Origin: Janthinobacterium rivuli
GTDB taxonomy: Bacteria > Pseudomonadota > Gammaproteobacteria > Burkholderiales > Burkholderiaceae_D
Assembly (NCBI RefSeq): GCF_029690045.1
Contig: NZ_CP121464.1
Coordinates: 868,001 to 932,000 of the forward strand
Direction of reading: 5' to 3'
DNA length: 64,000 nucleotides
Shown: piece after piece, positions 1 to 8,693 of the stretch
Layout of the letters: each line of letters starts with the position of its first letter
Numbering within the stretch: position 1 is the first letter of the stretch
Program-made: the position numbers and the translations under genes
Notes under the pieces: generated by a model
What the model was told of the DNA's origin: nothing
Databases searched by the model: none
The model's input: the letters and a program-made list of their open reading frames with translations, nothing else

Positions 1-150
1 CAGCTGACGCCACAGGCGAACGTCACCTTCATCGTGCAAAACCTGGCCAACAAGCGCGCGCCCTGGGACTATGCCTCCACCGGCTTTGACTTTACCCAGG
101 CCGATCCGCGCGGACGCGTCGCGGCGCTCAAGCTGAACTACAAGTTCTAG
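1..150 (+). CDS. TonB-dependent receptor, C-terminal fragment
   Basis: Frame 1 is open from the window edge to a TAG at 148-150 and encodes 49 residues. They read as the last strands of an outer-membrane beta barrel: a VTFIVQNLANK segment followed by a final strand ending LKLNYKF. A C-terminal phenylalanine after alternating hydrophobic residues is the usual Bam recognition signal of outer-membrane proteins. The N(L)x(N)K pattern before the last strands is typical of TonB-dependent receptors. Most of the gene, including plug and TonB box, lies outside the window, so the substrate cannot be judged. Its stop codon overlaps the stop of the convergent regulator by a few bases. Confidence 0.6.
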   Translation, partial: QLTPQANVTFIVQNLANKRAPWDYASTGFDFTQADPRGRVAALKLNYKF

Positions 151-950
151 CCGCCCGTCGCCTGCCGCTGGCCCGTCTGCTCCTGCAGGCGCTGGCGGTA
201 GGCGCTGGGAGGCACGCCCATGCGTTCGCGAAAGGCGGTGGCGAAGTTGCCCGCGTTGTGAAAGCCGATCAGCAGGGCGATATCCTGCACATCGATATCC
301 GTCTGCTGCAGCAATTCCACGCCGCGGGCAATGCGCGCTTCGCGGATGAAGGCAAACACCGTCATGCCCGTCTGCTCGCGGAACATCAGGGTCAGCTTTT
401 CGCGGTAGGTACCCACGCTGCGGGCGATTTCGGACAGGTTCGGCAGGCTGCCAAGGTTGTCGAGAATCAACTGTTTGACCGCATTGACGAACACCTGGTC
501 GGGATGCTGCAGCTTGTCGCTGACCGGCGTCGTTGCCGGCAAGGTACTGTTGCTTTTACGCATCAAACCCAGGTGGATATGGATGCGCGCGGCCAGTTCT
601 TCCGGCAGGAAGGGTTTGGAAATGTAATCGACGCCGCCTACCTGCAAGCCCATGATGCGCTCCTTGGCGGCATCGGCGCCGCTGAGAAAGATCACGGGAA
701 TCTCTTCCGTTTCGGGATTGGCCTTGAGCAAACGGCAGGCCGTGTAGCCATCCATCTCGGGCATGCGTACGTCGAGCAGGATCAGGTCCGGATGCGTGGC
801 CAATGCCAGCTGATAACCCTGGTAGCCATTGAAGGCAATGCTGAAACGATAGGGCTGCTCGCTGAGCAGCTCCATCAGCATGCGCTGCTCGAACGCGGAG
901 TCGTCCACGATCAAGATGTTCTTTTTGATGGTTTCGCTGGTCAATGGCAT
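147..950 (-). CDS. Response regulator with AraC-type DNA-binding domain
   Basis: This 267-residue cytoplasmic protein has an N-terminal receiver domain (about residues 10-130). It shows the acidic pair D16/D17, a probable phosphoacceptor D60 in LILLDVRMPEMDGY, and the conserved lysine in ISKPF. The C-terminal half (about 165-265) is an AraC-type double helix-turn-helix ending in the NFATAFRERMGVPPSAYRQ motif. It should be a phosphorylation-dependent transcription factor. No kinase gene lies beside it in the window. It converges with the TonB-dependent receptor gene, and its stop codon overlaps that gene's TAG. The target genes are not visible; the pilus cluster about 350 bp beyond its start is one possibility, by position only. 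Confidence 0.85.
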   Translation of the reverse strand: MPLTSETIKKNILIVDDSAFEQRMLMELLSEQPYRFSIAFNGYQGYQLALATHPDLILLDVRMPEMDGYTACRLLKANPETEEIPVIFLSGADAAKERIMGLQVGGVDYISKPFLPEELAARIHIHLGLMRKSNSTLPATTPVSDKLQHPDQVFVNAVKQLILDNLGSLPNLSEIARSVGTYREKLTLMFREQTGMTVFAFIREARIARGVELLQQTDIDVQDIALLIGFHNAGNFATAFRERMGVPPSAYRQRLQEQTGQRQATGG

Positions 951-1299
951 GGCATGGATGACTTAACCAAATAGCAAGTTGTGGCTTATTATGCCTCGCT
1001 TTTTCTTTTTTTTCTGCTTTTCTCGTATTTCAAAAGATGTTTCTCCGCGAGAAGAAGCGCGGATTTCCCAGATCGCCAATAATTCACTCATGCATTGATT
1101 TTAAGCAATGTCGCTTGCCAAAAAATCTGTTTTGCCAATGCTGCAAAAAGTGCCGGAGTCCCCGGGTTCCTGACTCTCGGCACACGTAATTTGTCGTCCT
1201 GGTTTGCGTGCCCAAGAAAACGCCGGCAATACCGTGACTATCCTCGATGCCCTCCATATTGGCGGGCTCATTAATGATGTTCCATCATCAGGAGGTATC
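951..1299. other. Intergenic region upstream of pilus cluster
   Basis: This stretch of about 350 bp separates the divergently oriented regulator and pilus cluster. It is more AT-rich than its surroundings, with a T-rich run at about 1001-1022, and contains no convincing gene. A small perfect hairpin (ATGATG at 1274-1279, CATCAT at 1283-1288) lies directly before the ribosome-binding site of the pilin and could modulate its translation. Promoters for both flanking genes must lie here, but I could not assign -35/-10 boxes with confidence. Confidence 0.6.
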
Positions 1300-1830
1300 A
1301 TGTTGCGAGTTATTTTCCCCCGCCTTATCGTTGCCGCCAGCGTGGCTATTGCCGCCACGGCGTTCCTGCCGCGTGGCGCCGACGCCGCCGTGTATCTGAA
1401 TGGCAGCGCCAACACCACCTTCGACGTTACCCTGAAAATCATCGCCAATTGCACCATCGCGGCGGCCAATCTCGACTTTGGCCAAAGTCAGGGTGTACTG
1501 GCTACTGCCGTTAACGTCAATACGACCGTGAACGTCACCTGCACCAATACCACGCTGTATAACGTGGGCCTGACGGCTGGCTCGGGCACCGGATCATCGG
1601 GCACCACGCGCTACCTGAGCGGCACTGGCGGCAACCTGGGCACGGTGCAGTTCAATCTGTACCAGACGGCCGGCAGCACCTTGTGGGGTGATACCCAGGG
1701 CACGAATACCGTCGGCGGCACCGGCAACGGCTCATCGCAGCCAATCACCGTGTACGGCAATATTCCGCCGCAGGCGACACCGGCGCCCGATACCTACAAG
1801 TCGACCATCACGGCCACCGTTTACTTTTAA
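1300..1830 (+). CDS. Spore coat U domain pilin (archaic chaperone-usher pilus)
   Basis: This is a 176-residue secreted pilin subunit. ATG 1300 was chosen because a strong AGGAGG site sits at 1290-1295 and because it gives a clean signal peptide (basic LR, hydrophobic core, cleavage near ADAA). The mature part is a single SCPU (spore coat protein U) domain. It has an early cysteine in IIANCTIAAANLDFG, a second in VNVTCTN, and the typical C-terminal strand ending TATVYF. Such subunits polymerise by donor-strand exchange into thin sigma/Csu-type pili used for adhesion and biofilm. It is the first gene of the operon pilin-chaperone-usher-tip and probably the major subunit. Confidence 0.85.
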   Translation: MLRVIFPRLIVAASVAIAATAFLPRGADAAVYLNGSANTTFDVTLKIIANCTIAAANLDFGQSQGVLATAVNVNTTVNVTCTNTTLYNVGLTAGSGTGSSGTTRYLSGTGGNLGTVQFNLYQTAGSTLWGDTQGTNTVGGTGNGSSQPITVYGNIPPQATPAPDTYKSTITATVYF

Positions 1831-1842
1831 GCCGGGCGCTGC

Positions 1843-2571
1843 GTGAAGGCCGGTGCTGCTTCCCTGATGCAAGGCGTGCTGGCGCTGCTGGCTTGCTGCG
1901 CCACGGGCGCGCACGGCGCCAGCCTGCAGATTTCGCCGGTGACGCTCAACTTGCGCGCGGCGCAGAATGCGGCCGGCATCAGCCTGCAAAACCTCGGCGA
2001 CCAGCCCATCTACGGGCAAGTGCGGGTGTTCGTCTGGGACCAGCGCGATGGCGAGGAAACGCTGGCGCCAACGCAGGAACTGGTGGCCAGTCCGCCGATC
2101 GTCGAGATCGCCGCCAACAGCCGGCAGACCATCCGTCTCGTGCGTGCCCAGGCTGGCCCCGTCGCGCAGGAAAAGACGTATCGCGTGCTCATCGATGAAG
2201 TCAGCCGCGAGGATGAGGCGGGCCGCAGCGGCGTCGATATCCGCCTGCGCTATTCGGTGCCCGTGTTCGTGCTGCCGGCCGGTGCGCCGGGCAAGGAAGT
2301 GCTCGACTGGCAGGTGTTCCGGGAACAGGGCGAGTGGATGTTGCGCGTCAAAAACAGCGGCAATTTCCATGCGCAGCTCGGGGCGATGACGTTCACGAAC
2401 CAGGCGGGCAAGGAGTTTGTCATCAGCAAGGGGCTGTTTGGTTATGTCCTGGCAGCCCGCATGCGCGTATGGCGCCTGCCCGTAGCCAGGGAGGCCGAAC
2501 TGGATGGACCGTTGAGTATTGCGGTCAATGTGAATGCCAAGGCACTCATTGCCAAGAATTCGACACCTTGA
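1843..2571 (+). CDS. Periplasmic pilus chaperone (PapD/CsuC-like)
   Basis: This 242-residue fimbrial chaperone starts 12 bp after the pilin stop at a GTG codon and has an N-terminal signal peptide ending near GAHGA. The first immunoglobulin-like domain begins with SLQISPVTLNLRA and holds a conserved basic segment (NSRQTIRLVRA) that in this family anchors the C-terminus of incoming subunits. The second domain covers about residues 125-225. Its role is to fold pilin subunits in the periplasm and hand them to the usher. Operon position between pilin and usher matches the Csu and sigma-fimbria arrangement. Confidence 0.85.
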   Translation: MKAGAASLMQGVLALLACCATGAHGASLQISPVTLNLRAAQNAAGISLQNLGDQPIYGQVRVFVWDQRDGEETLAPTQELVASPPIVEIAANSRQTIRLVRAQAGPVAQEKTYRVLIDEVSREDEAGRSGVDIRLRYSVPVFVLPAGAPGKEVLDWQVFREQGEWMLRVKNSGNFHAQLGAMTFTNQAGKEFVISKGLFGYVLAARMRVWRLPVAREAELDGPLSIAVNVNAKALIAKNSTP

Positions 2572-2628
2572 ACATGGCTGCCATGACGGGCCGGCTTGCC
2601 GCGCGCCTCGGGCGCAAGCGGCCACACC

Positions 2629-4983
2629 ATGAAGCGCGTACTGGCAGCGTTGCTGTTGCTGGGCATGGCGCCGCTGGCCAGGGCCGATGCCGCGGTGGCC
2701 GTGACGGGCGCCGATCCGGGTCCCGCCAGCTTGCCCAGCGATCCGGCGGCGCCGAACGAACTGTATCTGGAGGTCACTGTGAATGCTGAATCAACCGGGC
2801 TGATCTTGCGCTTTACCCAGGTGGGCAAAGGCTTGCGCAGCAGTGTGGCGAACCTGCAGCAGCTGGGGCTGGCCCCGGCGCGCCTGGTCGCACCCGGTCA
2901 GGCCGAGGTGGCGCTCGATGCGATTCCCGGACTCAGCTATGAATATGATGCGGCGCGCCAGAGCGTGTCGCTGCAGGTGGCGGACGACTTGCGCGCGCCG
3001 TACCGCATCAGCGCGCGCACGGCGGCGCAGACGCCGCCATCGCGGGTCACGCCCGGCGCCGTCCTCAATTACGAAGCCTATGCGGAACTGGGCCGGACGC
3101 GCCGCGCCGCCATCTTCAACGACGTGCGCTATTTCAATGACAGCGGCGTCTTCAGCAATACCGGCACGGTGAACCTGGGGGCGGATCAGCGCAAATACAT
3201 GCGCTTTGACACCTTCTGGAGCCACGCCGACCCCGAGACCTTGCAAACGTGGCAGGTGGGCGACCTGATTTCCTCGTCGCTCAGCTGGAGCCGCGCCGTG
3301 CGCGTCGGCGGCGTGCAGTGGCGCAAGAATTTCCAGCTGCGTCCCGACCTGCTGACCTTCCCCGTCGCCTCCGTCGATGGCACGGCGCTCGTGCCTTCGT
3401 CGCTGAGCCTGTATGTCAATGGGGTGCAGCAATATGCTGCCAGCGTGCCCAGCGGTCCGTTTGTGCTGAACCAGGTGGCCGGCATCAATGGTGCGGGGCA
3501 AGCCACCCTGATCACGCGCGATGCGCTGGGGCGCAGCGTGACGACCGTGCTGCCCCTGTACGTCGATACGCGCATGCTGGCCGGCGGCTTGAGCGATTAT
3601 TCGGTCGAGGCGGGCGCCGTGCGGCGCGACTATGGCCGCCGCCTGTTCGGCTATGAACGGCAGCTCGTTGCCAGCGCTTCCGTCCGCCATGGCGTCAGCG
3701 ACAGCTTCACCTTCGAAGGCCATGCGGAGCTGGCCGCCGGCCTGTATCAGGCGGGGGCGGGCGCGTTGCTGCGGCTGGGCCAGGCGGGCGTGCTCAACGG
3801 TTCGCTCTCGGCCAGCGCCGGCCGCAGCCGTGGTGTACAGCTGGGCACCGGCTACCAGTACATGGGGCCGCGCTTCAGCGTCGATGTGCAAAGCGTGCGC
3901 GCCAGCGCCGGCTTTGGCGACCTGGCTTCGCGCGACGGCAGCCCCGTGGTGCGCGCGGCGGACCGCTTTACCGTCAGCCTGCCATTGCCTGCAGGAAGCA
4001 GCATCAGCAGCAGCTATATCAGCTATCGCACGCCTGGCGCGCCGCCATCGAAGCTGGCCACCGTCGGCTATTCCGCCACCCTGTTGCACGGCCTGTTCTT
4101 CAACGCCAGCCTGTTCCAGGACTTGCGGCATCGCGAGAAACGGGGCTTTTACTTTGGCCTGAGCATGGCCTTTGACAACAATCTGTCCCTCAGCGTGAAC
4201 AGCAGCCGGCAAAACGGCGAGAGCGGCCGCAGCGTCAGTGCCCAGCGCGCGGCGGACTTTGGCGGCGGCTTCGGCTGGAACTTGCAGGCTGGCACGGCGG
4301 GCGGCAATGCCTACCGCCAGGCGCAGGTGGAATATCTGGGCAATGATGGCCGCGTGAGCGCGCGCACGCAAAGCAGCAGCATGGGCAATGCCTCGTCGCT
4401 GGGCGCGGCTGGCGCGCTGGTGCTGATGGATGGCCATGTCGAGGCGGCGCGCCAGGTGGGCAATGGTTTTGCGCTGGTGTCGACTGGCGGCGTGGGCAAT
4501 ATTCCTGTGCTGCATGAAAACCGCCAGATCGGCGTGACGGGCAGGGGAGGCTATTTGCTGGTGCCGAATTTGAACCCCTATGGCAATAACCAGATCAGCA
4601 TCGCTACCGACGAGCTCGACGTTGATGCGCGGGTACCCGTGAGCAATGTCAATGTCGTGCCGCAGCACCTGGCGGGCGTGCTGGCGGATTTTCCCATCGA
4701 GCGCTACAGCGCGGCCACCGTCATCGTGCAGGATGCGCAGGGCAAGCCGCTGGCCACGGGCTTGCCCGTGTTGCACCTGCAAAGCGGCAAGCAGACGGTC
4801 GTGGGATTTGACGGCATCGTTTTCGTCGACGACCTGCTCGAACAGAATCAGTTGCAAGTTGGCGAGGGTGACAGCGCGTGCACCGTGCGTTTTGCCTATG
4901 TGCGTCCGGCGGCTGGCGGCTTGCCCGTGATCGGGCCGCTGCGCTGCGCTGGCGTTGCCGCCAGCGCCGGGGCGGGCCACTGA
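2629..4983 (+). CDS. Outer-membrane fimbrial usher (FimD/PapC/CsuD-like)
   Basis: This 784-residue usher forms the outer-membrane pore through which the pilus is assembled. ATG 2629 is preferred over the upstream in-frame TTG at 2596 because it begins a standard signal peptide (MKRVLAALLLLGM, cleavage near ARADA). Visible features are an N-terminal domain with LYLEVTVN, the long transmembrane barrel, and C-terminal domains with the NPYGNNQISIATDELDVDA stretch typical of ushers. The length suits the shorter archaic ushers. Its stop overlaps the start of the next gene (TGATG), which indicates translational coupling. Confidence 0.9.
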   Translation: MKRVLAALLLLGMAPLARADAAVAVTGADPGPASLPSDPAAPNELYLEVTVNAESTGLILRFTQVGKGLRSSVANLQQLGLAPARLVAPGQAEVALDAIPGLSYEYDAARQSVSLQVADDLRAPYRISARTAAQTPPSRVTPGAVLNYEAYAELGRTRRAAIFNDVRYFNDSGVFSNTGTVNLGADQRKYMRFDTFWSHADPETLQTWQVGDLISSSLSWSRAVRVGGVQWRKNFQLRPDLLTFPVASVDGTALVPSSLSLYVNGVQQYAASVPSGPFVLNQVAGINGAGQATLITRDALGRSVTTVLPLYVDTRMLAGGLSDYSVEAGAVRRDYGRRLFGYERQLVASASVRHGVSDSFTFEGHAELAAGLYQAGAGALLRLGQAGVLNGSLSASAGRSRGVQLGTGYQYMGPRFSVDVQSVRASAGFGDLASRDGSPVVRAADRFTVSLPLPAGSSISSSYISYRTPGAPPSKLATVGYSATLLHGLFFNASLFQDLRHREKRGFYFGLSMAFDNNLSLSVNSSRQNGESGRSVSAQRAADFGGGFGWNLQAGTAGGNAYRQAQVEYLGNDGRVSARTQSSSMGNASSLGAAGALVLMDGHVEAARQVGNGFALVSTGGVGNIPVLHENRQIGVTGRGGYLLVPNLNPYGNNQISIATDELDVDARVPVSNVNVVPQHLAGVLADFPIERYSAATVIVQDAQGKPLATGLPVLHLQSGKQTVVGFDGIVFVDDLLEQNQLQVGEGDSACTVRFAYVRPAAGGLPVIGPLRCAGVAASAGAGH

Positions 4984-5990
4984 TGCGCCGCCTGTTGCTA
5001 TGGCTGACCCTGCTGCTGGGCTGCGCCTGGGGCAGCGCGGCGCAGGCGGTCGATACCTGCACGGTCAGCATGACGAATATCGATTTCGGCTCCGTCAGCC
5101 CGATTTCCGGTACCGATTATGTGGCGCAGGCAACGGGGACCTTCAGCTGCCTGTTTTCGTCGCTGAACCTGGGACAGTTGCTCACGCCGAATGCGCAAGT
5201 GTGCATCTCGCTGGGGCTGGGCACGAATTCCACCTCGGCCCTGCCGCGCAAGCTGGGCAACGGCAGCAACCGCATGGAGTACAACATCTATGTGGACAAT
5301 TCGTATGCGACGGCGAAGATCTGGGGCGGCGCCGGCGTGGCGGGCGCGCCATCGACCTTCGGCATGATCCTGTCGGCCGGCTTGCTGGCGCCGCCCGGCA
5401 CGTATTCCACCACGTTTACCGTGTACGCGAAGATCCCTGCCGGCACGGCCCTGGCCGCCGTGCCCACGGTCGCCAACGCCAATACCGTGTATACGTCGAG
5501 CTTTGCCGGCGTGGGCACCTACACCTACACCACGTATGGCCTCGTCAACCTGCAGGGTTGCTCGGCCACCAGCGGCAGCTTCGGTTTCACGGTGAATGCC
5601 ACGGCCGTCAACGATTGCACCATCACGGCCACGCCGATGGCGTTCGCGAACGCCTCCATCCTGACGGGCAACCTGCGCAGCACCAGCACCTTGTCGGTGC
5701 GCTGCGTGAACAACAACGCCTACCAGATCGCCCTGAACGGCGGCAGCGTGGCGCTCAATGTGGCCAACCGGCAAATGAAGAACACCATCACGACGGACAA
5801 GGTCAGCTACCTGCTGTCGGCCACGCTCGATGGTGCGCCCTGGGGCGATGGCACGGCAGGCACGAGCATGGTGACGGGCACGGGGACGGGCGCCAGCGTG
5901 CCGCTGACCATTTACGGCCGCGTGCCGGCGCAGGTGTCGCCGCGCCCCGGCGACTACAAGGACACGGTGACGGCAACGATTTATTTTTAG
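4983..5990 (+). CDS. Two-domain spore coat U protein, probable pilus tip adhesin (CsuE-like)
   Basis: This 335-residue secreted protein starts at ATG 4983, overlapping the usher stop. A signal peptide (MRRLLLWLTLLLGCAWG, cleavage near AQAVD) is followed by two SCPU domains. The first (about 25-195) begins TCTVSMTNIDFGSVSP. The second (about 200-335) begins DCTITATPMAFANAS and ends TATIYF. Two-domain SCPU proteins at the end of Csu-type operons are tip adhesins (CsuE in Acinetobacter is the known case); the role here is by analogy. The stop overlaps the stop of a small convergent gene. Confidence 0.8.
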   Translation: MRRLLLWLTLLLGCAWGSAAQAVDTCTVSMTNIDFGSVSPISGTDYVAQATGTFSCLFSSLNLGQLLTPNAQVCISLGLGTNSTSALPRKLGNGSNRMEYNIYVDNSYATAKIWGGAGVAGAPSTFGMILSAGLLAPPGTYSTTFTVYAKIPAGTALAAVPTVANANTVYTSSFAGVGTYTYTTYGLVNLQGCSATSGSFGFTVNATAVNDCTITATPMAFANASILTGNLRSTSTLSVRCVNNNAYQIALNGGSVALNVANRQMKNTITTDKVSYLLSATLDGAPWGDGTAGTSMVTGTGTGASVPLTIYGRVPAQVSPRPGDYKDTVTATIYF

Positions 5991-6223
5991 AACGTGACGG
6001 TGACGAGGCCAGCGCCCGATGGCGTTGTCTGCTGGAGCAGCAGATAGGGCGTGTTGTGCTGGCAGCGCACCTGGGCGCTGTTGCGCTGCGAGACGATGGT
6101 GCACGTTTCGTGGACAACGAATGTGGCCTGGAGCGACGCGGAAGACACGGTACCGGCGGTGGTGGTCTGGCAAAGGGACAGGGCGAGCAGGGCAGGCAGT
6201 ACGGCAAGCTTCAAAGGGGTCAT
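5987..6223 (-). CDS. Small secreted SCPU-like protein
   Basis: This 78-residue product has a signal peptide (MTPLKLAVLPALLALSLC, then TTTAG). The mature part of about 55 residues carries two cysteines (HETCTIV and QVRCQHN) and a final strand GLVTVTF. The pattern of cysteine, VxC, Y/L strand and terminal VTVTF looks like a spore coat U domain with the middle missing. A longer GTG start at 6322 is open but lacks a ribosome site and would bury the signal peptide. It converges on the pilus operon, with stops overlapping by 3 bp. It could be a minor pilin, a capping subunit or a decaying pilin duplicate. Confidence 0.5.
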   Translation of the reverse strand: MTPLKLAVLPALLALSLCQTTTAGTVSSASLQATFVVHETCTIVSQRNSAQVRCQHNTPYLLLQQTTPSGAGLVTVTF

Positions 6224-6477
6224 CGTGAACGCATCGAGTGAAAAACGGGCGTGGGCAGCAGCGCCGCAAGGCGTGGCTGGCACCGTTTTTCGCACCGGGA
6301 TTGGGGGAACAGAACTAGCCACGATTGTACTTGAACAAGGAAAGTGTGAGTTTTCGCGTATTTTCAGCCCGCCACAGGGGCACGCACCTCACTTTCAAAA
6401 TGATAGTAACTAAGTTTCCGTGTTGCAACTGAAATTTTTTTTCGATTGTTGTGTTGAATCAATGTGAGGAGATGGCC

Positions 6478-7035
6478 ATGAAACATACCAACTTTAATAA
6501 TTTGCCTTGCCCGATTGCGCGCAGCCTGGGCAAGGTGGGCGAATGGTGGAGCATCCTCATCCTGCGCGAAGCGTTTTATGGCAAGACGCGCTTCGACGAA
6601 TTTGAAAAAAGCCTCAAAATCGCCCCCACCATCCTGACGCGCCGCCTGGCCGACCTGGTGGAAGGGGGCTTGATGACGCGCCGCCTGTATTGCGCCAAGC
6701 CGCCCCGCTACGACTATGTGCTGACCAAGTCCGGGCGCGCCTTCAAGCCCGTCTTGCTGGCGTTTATTGCTTGGGGTAATGAAAACTTCGCCCCGGAAGG
6801 CGCCAGCCTCGTCATCGCCAGCCGCGACACGGGCCTGGCCGCCGACCCGGTGCTGGTCGACGCCACGACGGGCTTGCCCATCAATGACGAGTACTACGCG
6901 TTCGCGCCAGGGCCGGCCGCCAGCGACAGCATGCGCAGCATCATCCTCGACGCGGAAAAAAGCAGTGGCATCGCGCCCAAGCCGAAGGCGCCGGCCGCCA
7001 ACCGCGGCTGGGTGGCGGAAGGGCATTTGGCCTGA
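6478..7035 (+). CDS. HxlR-family transcriptional regulator
   Basis: This is a 185-residue winged-helix regulator. ATG 6478 was chosen because AGGAG at 6467-6471 has proper spacing to it; an ATG six bases earlier and a GTG at 6451 are in frame. Residues 10-100 form the HxlR domain: PCPIARSLGKVGEWWSILIL, then KIAPTILTRRLADLVEGGLM as recognition segment and the wing YDYVLTKSGR. HxlR proteins often sense electrophiles or redox stress through a cysteine; a cysteine is present near the N-terminus (LPCPIA). The C-terminal 85 residues are an extension without known motifs. Its target is not evident. Confidence 0.85.
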   Translation: MKHTNFNNLPCPIARSLGKVGEWWSILILREAFYGKTRFDEFEKSLKIAPTILTRRLADLVEGGLMTRRLYCAKPPRYDYVLTKSGRAFKPVLLAFIAWGNENFAPEGASLVIASRDTGLAADPVLVDATTGLPINDEYYAFAPGPAASDSMRSIILDAEKSSGIAPKPKAPAANRGWVAEGHLA

Positions 7036-7202
7036 GGACGCGCTGGCAGGCGAGCAGCAAGTTTGGCGAAAAGCAATGCGGACACGGCGGCATGGCGTTA
7101 CTGTCGCACTATGCAATGCAAGTGCGGCGCAAACCCAGGTTCAGCACTGCTGGCGGGGCAGGGCGCCATCCGTGATCCGATGTCCGTTGAAGGAGTATTG
7201 CG

Positions 7203-7640
7203 ATGAGCACACTGCAACAACACGTACGCCGCGCCGCCAGCGTGCTGGCGCTGGCCGTCCTGCTGGGCGCCTGTTCCCATGGCCCGCATCAGCCGGGCGG
7301 CCATGACGTCACCTTGACGGGCGCGCAGGAAGTGCCGGCCAATACCAGCACGGCCAGCGGCAGCAGCACTCTTCGCGTCGCCCACGACCGCAGCGTCAGC
7401 GGCGGCGTGCGCTACACGGGCATGGTGGCGACCGTCGCGCACATCCATGAAGCGCCGGCCGGCGCCAATGGCCCCGTCATCGTGCCCCTGGTGAAAACGG
7501 CCGAAGGCATGTTTGCCGTGCCGGCCGGCGCCATGCTCACGCCGCCCCAGTATGCGAGCTACCAGGCCGGCAACCTGTACGTGAACGTGCACAGCGCCGC
7601 CTACCCGGCCGGCGAGATCCGCGCCCAGCTCAAGCCCTAG
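7203..7640 (+). CDS. CHRD-domain lipoprotein
   Basis: This 145-residue predicted lipoprotein has a lipobox LLGAC with the lipidated cysteine at residue 24. It is preceded by a good ribosome site (AAGGAG near 7187-7192). The mature part is a CHRD domain, recognised by DVTLTGAQEVPANTSTASG at the start and YVNVHSAAYPAGEIRAQL at the end. CHRD domains, named after chordin, occur in many secreted bacterial proteins and their function there is unknown. It is a single gene followed by a strong terminator. Confidence 0.85.
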   Translation: MSTLQQHVRRAASVLALAVLLGACSHGPHQPGGHDVTLTGAQEVPANTSTASGSSTLRVAHDRSVSGGVRYTGMVATVAHIHEAPAGANGPVIVPLVKTAEGMFAVPAGAMLTPPQYASYQAGNLYVNVHSAAYPAGEIRAQLKP

Positions 7641-7673
7641 CCGGCCAGCGGCCTTATCCCCGAAACCTCCTTG

Positions 7674-7696
7674 GGCCGCGCGAGCGGCCTTTTTTT
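7674..7696 (+). terminator. Rho-independent terminator after CHRD lipoprotein
   Basis: A perfect 6-bp GC stem (GGCCGC at 7674-7679, GCGGCC at 7684-7689) with a GCGA tetraloop is followed at once by seven T residues. It ends the lipoprotein transcript before the transporter gene. Confidence 0.85.
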
Positions 7697-7739
7697 GCGC
7701 CAGGCGGCCAGCCGGTGCGGCGCGCTACAATGGCGCTCC

Positions 7740-8693
7740 ATGCTGACCATCCTCGCCATCACCTTTCCCTTCTTCGCCCTGGTGCTGTGCGGCTACCTGG
7801 CCGTGCGGCGCAAGCTGCTGCCGCTGGCCGCCATCGGCGGCTTGAACAGTTTTGTCCTGTACTTCGCGCTGCCGTGCATGCTGTACCGCTTCGGCGCCGC
7901 CACGCCCATCGCGCAGCTGCTCGACGCCAGCGTGTTCGGCGTCTACCTGCTGTGCGCGCTGATCATGGTGGGCGTCACCATGGCCATGACACTGAGCCAC
8001 CGCATCGACTGGAACAACGCCGCCTTCGGCGCGCTGGTGGCGGCCTTCCCGAACACGGGCTTCATGGGCGTACCCCTGCTATTGACCTTGCTCGGCCCCC
8101 GTTCCTCGGGTCCCGTCATCGTCACCATCGTCGTCGATATGCTCATTACCAGTTCGCTGTGCATCGCCCTGTCGCGCATCGGCAGCGGCGGCGCGCACGG
8201 CAGCCGTGCCGCCGTCGTCAACGCCATGAAGGGCATGCTGGGCAACCCGATGCCGTGGGCGATCGTGCTGGGGGCCTTGTCGTCGTGGCTGGCACTGGCC
8301 TTGCCCAAGCCATTGATGCAGACGGTGGGCCTGCTGGCCGACGCCGCCTCGCCGGTTGCCCTGTTTACCATCGGCGCCGTGCTGGCCCGCTCGCAAATGA
8401 GCACGAGCGATCCGGCGCCGCTGGGGGAATATGTGCCCGTGGCGCTGAAAAAACTGCTGCTGCATCCGCTGCTGGTGTGGGGCATCGGCCACGCGGCCAT
8501 CGCGCTGGGCGCGCCGCTCGATCCATTCGCGCTGACTTGCATGGTGCTGGTGGCGTGCCTGCCCAGCGCCAGCAATGTCTCGCTGCTGTCGGAACGCTTC
8601 GGGGCGAATACGGCGCGCATCGCCCGCATTATCCTGGTCTCGACGGCGCTGTCGTTTTTGACGTTTTCGGCGGCCGTCAGCTGGCTGGCGTGA
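7740..8693 (+). CDS. AEC-family transporter (auxin efflux carrier type)
   Basis: This 317-residue integral membrane protein has about ten hydrophobic segments and no soluble domain. It starts at ATG 7740 with a first helix LTILAITFPFFALVLCGYLA. Family marks are the half-way NTGFMGVPLL motif in helix 4 and the equivalent CLPSASNVSLLSERFG near the C-terminus, the two crossover regions of the BART/AEC fold. Bacterial members export or import carboxylates such as malate or malonate; the substrate here is unknown. The gene overlaps the 3' end of the convergent paiB-like gene by 17 bp. Confidence 0.85.
   Translation: MLTILAITFPFFALVLCGYLAVRRKLLPLAAIGGLNSFVLYFALPCMLYRFGAATPIAQLLDASVFGVYLLCALIMVGVTMAMTLSHRIDWNNAAFGALVAAFPNTGFMGVPLLLTLLGPRSSGPVIVTIVVDMLITSSLCIALSRIGSGGAHGSRAAVVNAMKGMLGNPMPWAIVLGALSSWLALALPKPLMQTVGLLADAASPVALFTIGAVLARSQMSTSDPAPLGEYVPVALKKLLLHPLLVWGIGHAAIALGAPLDPFALTCMVLVACLPSASNVSLLSERFGANTARIARIILVSTALSFLTFSAAVSWLA

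Noticed and set aside
258..974. Plus-strand frame opposite the REC-AraC gene
   Set aside because: It lies fully antisense to a protein with complete receiver and AraC motifs and shows no domain of its own.
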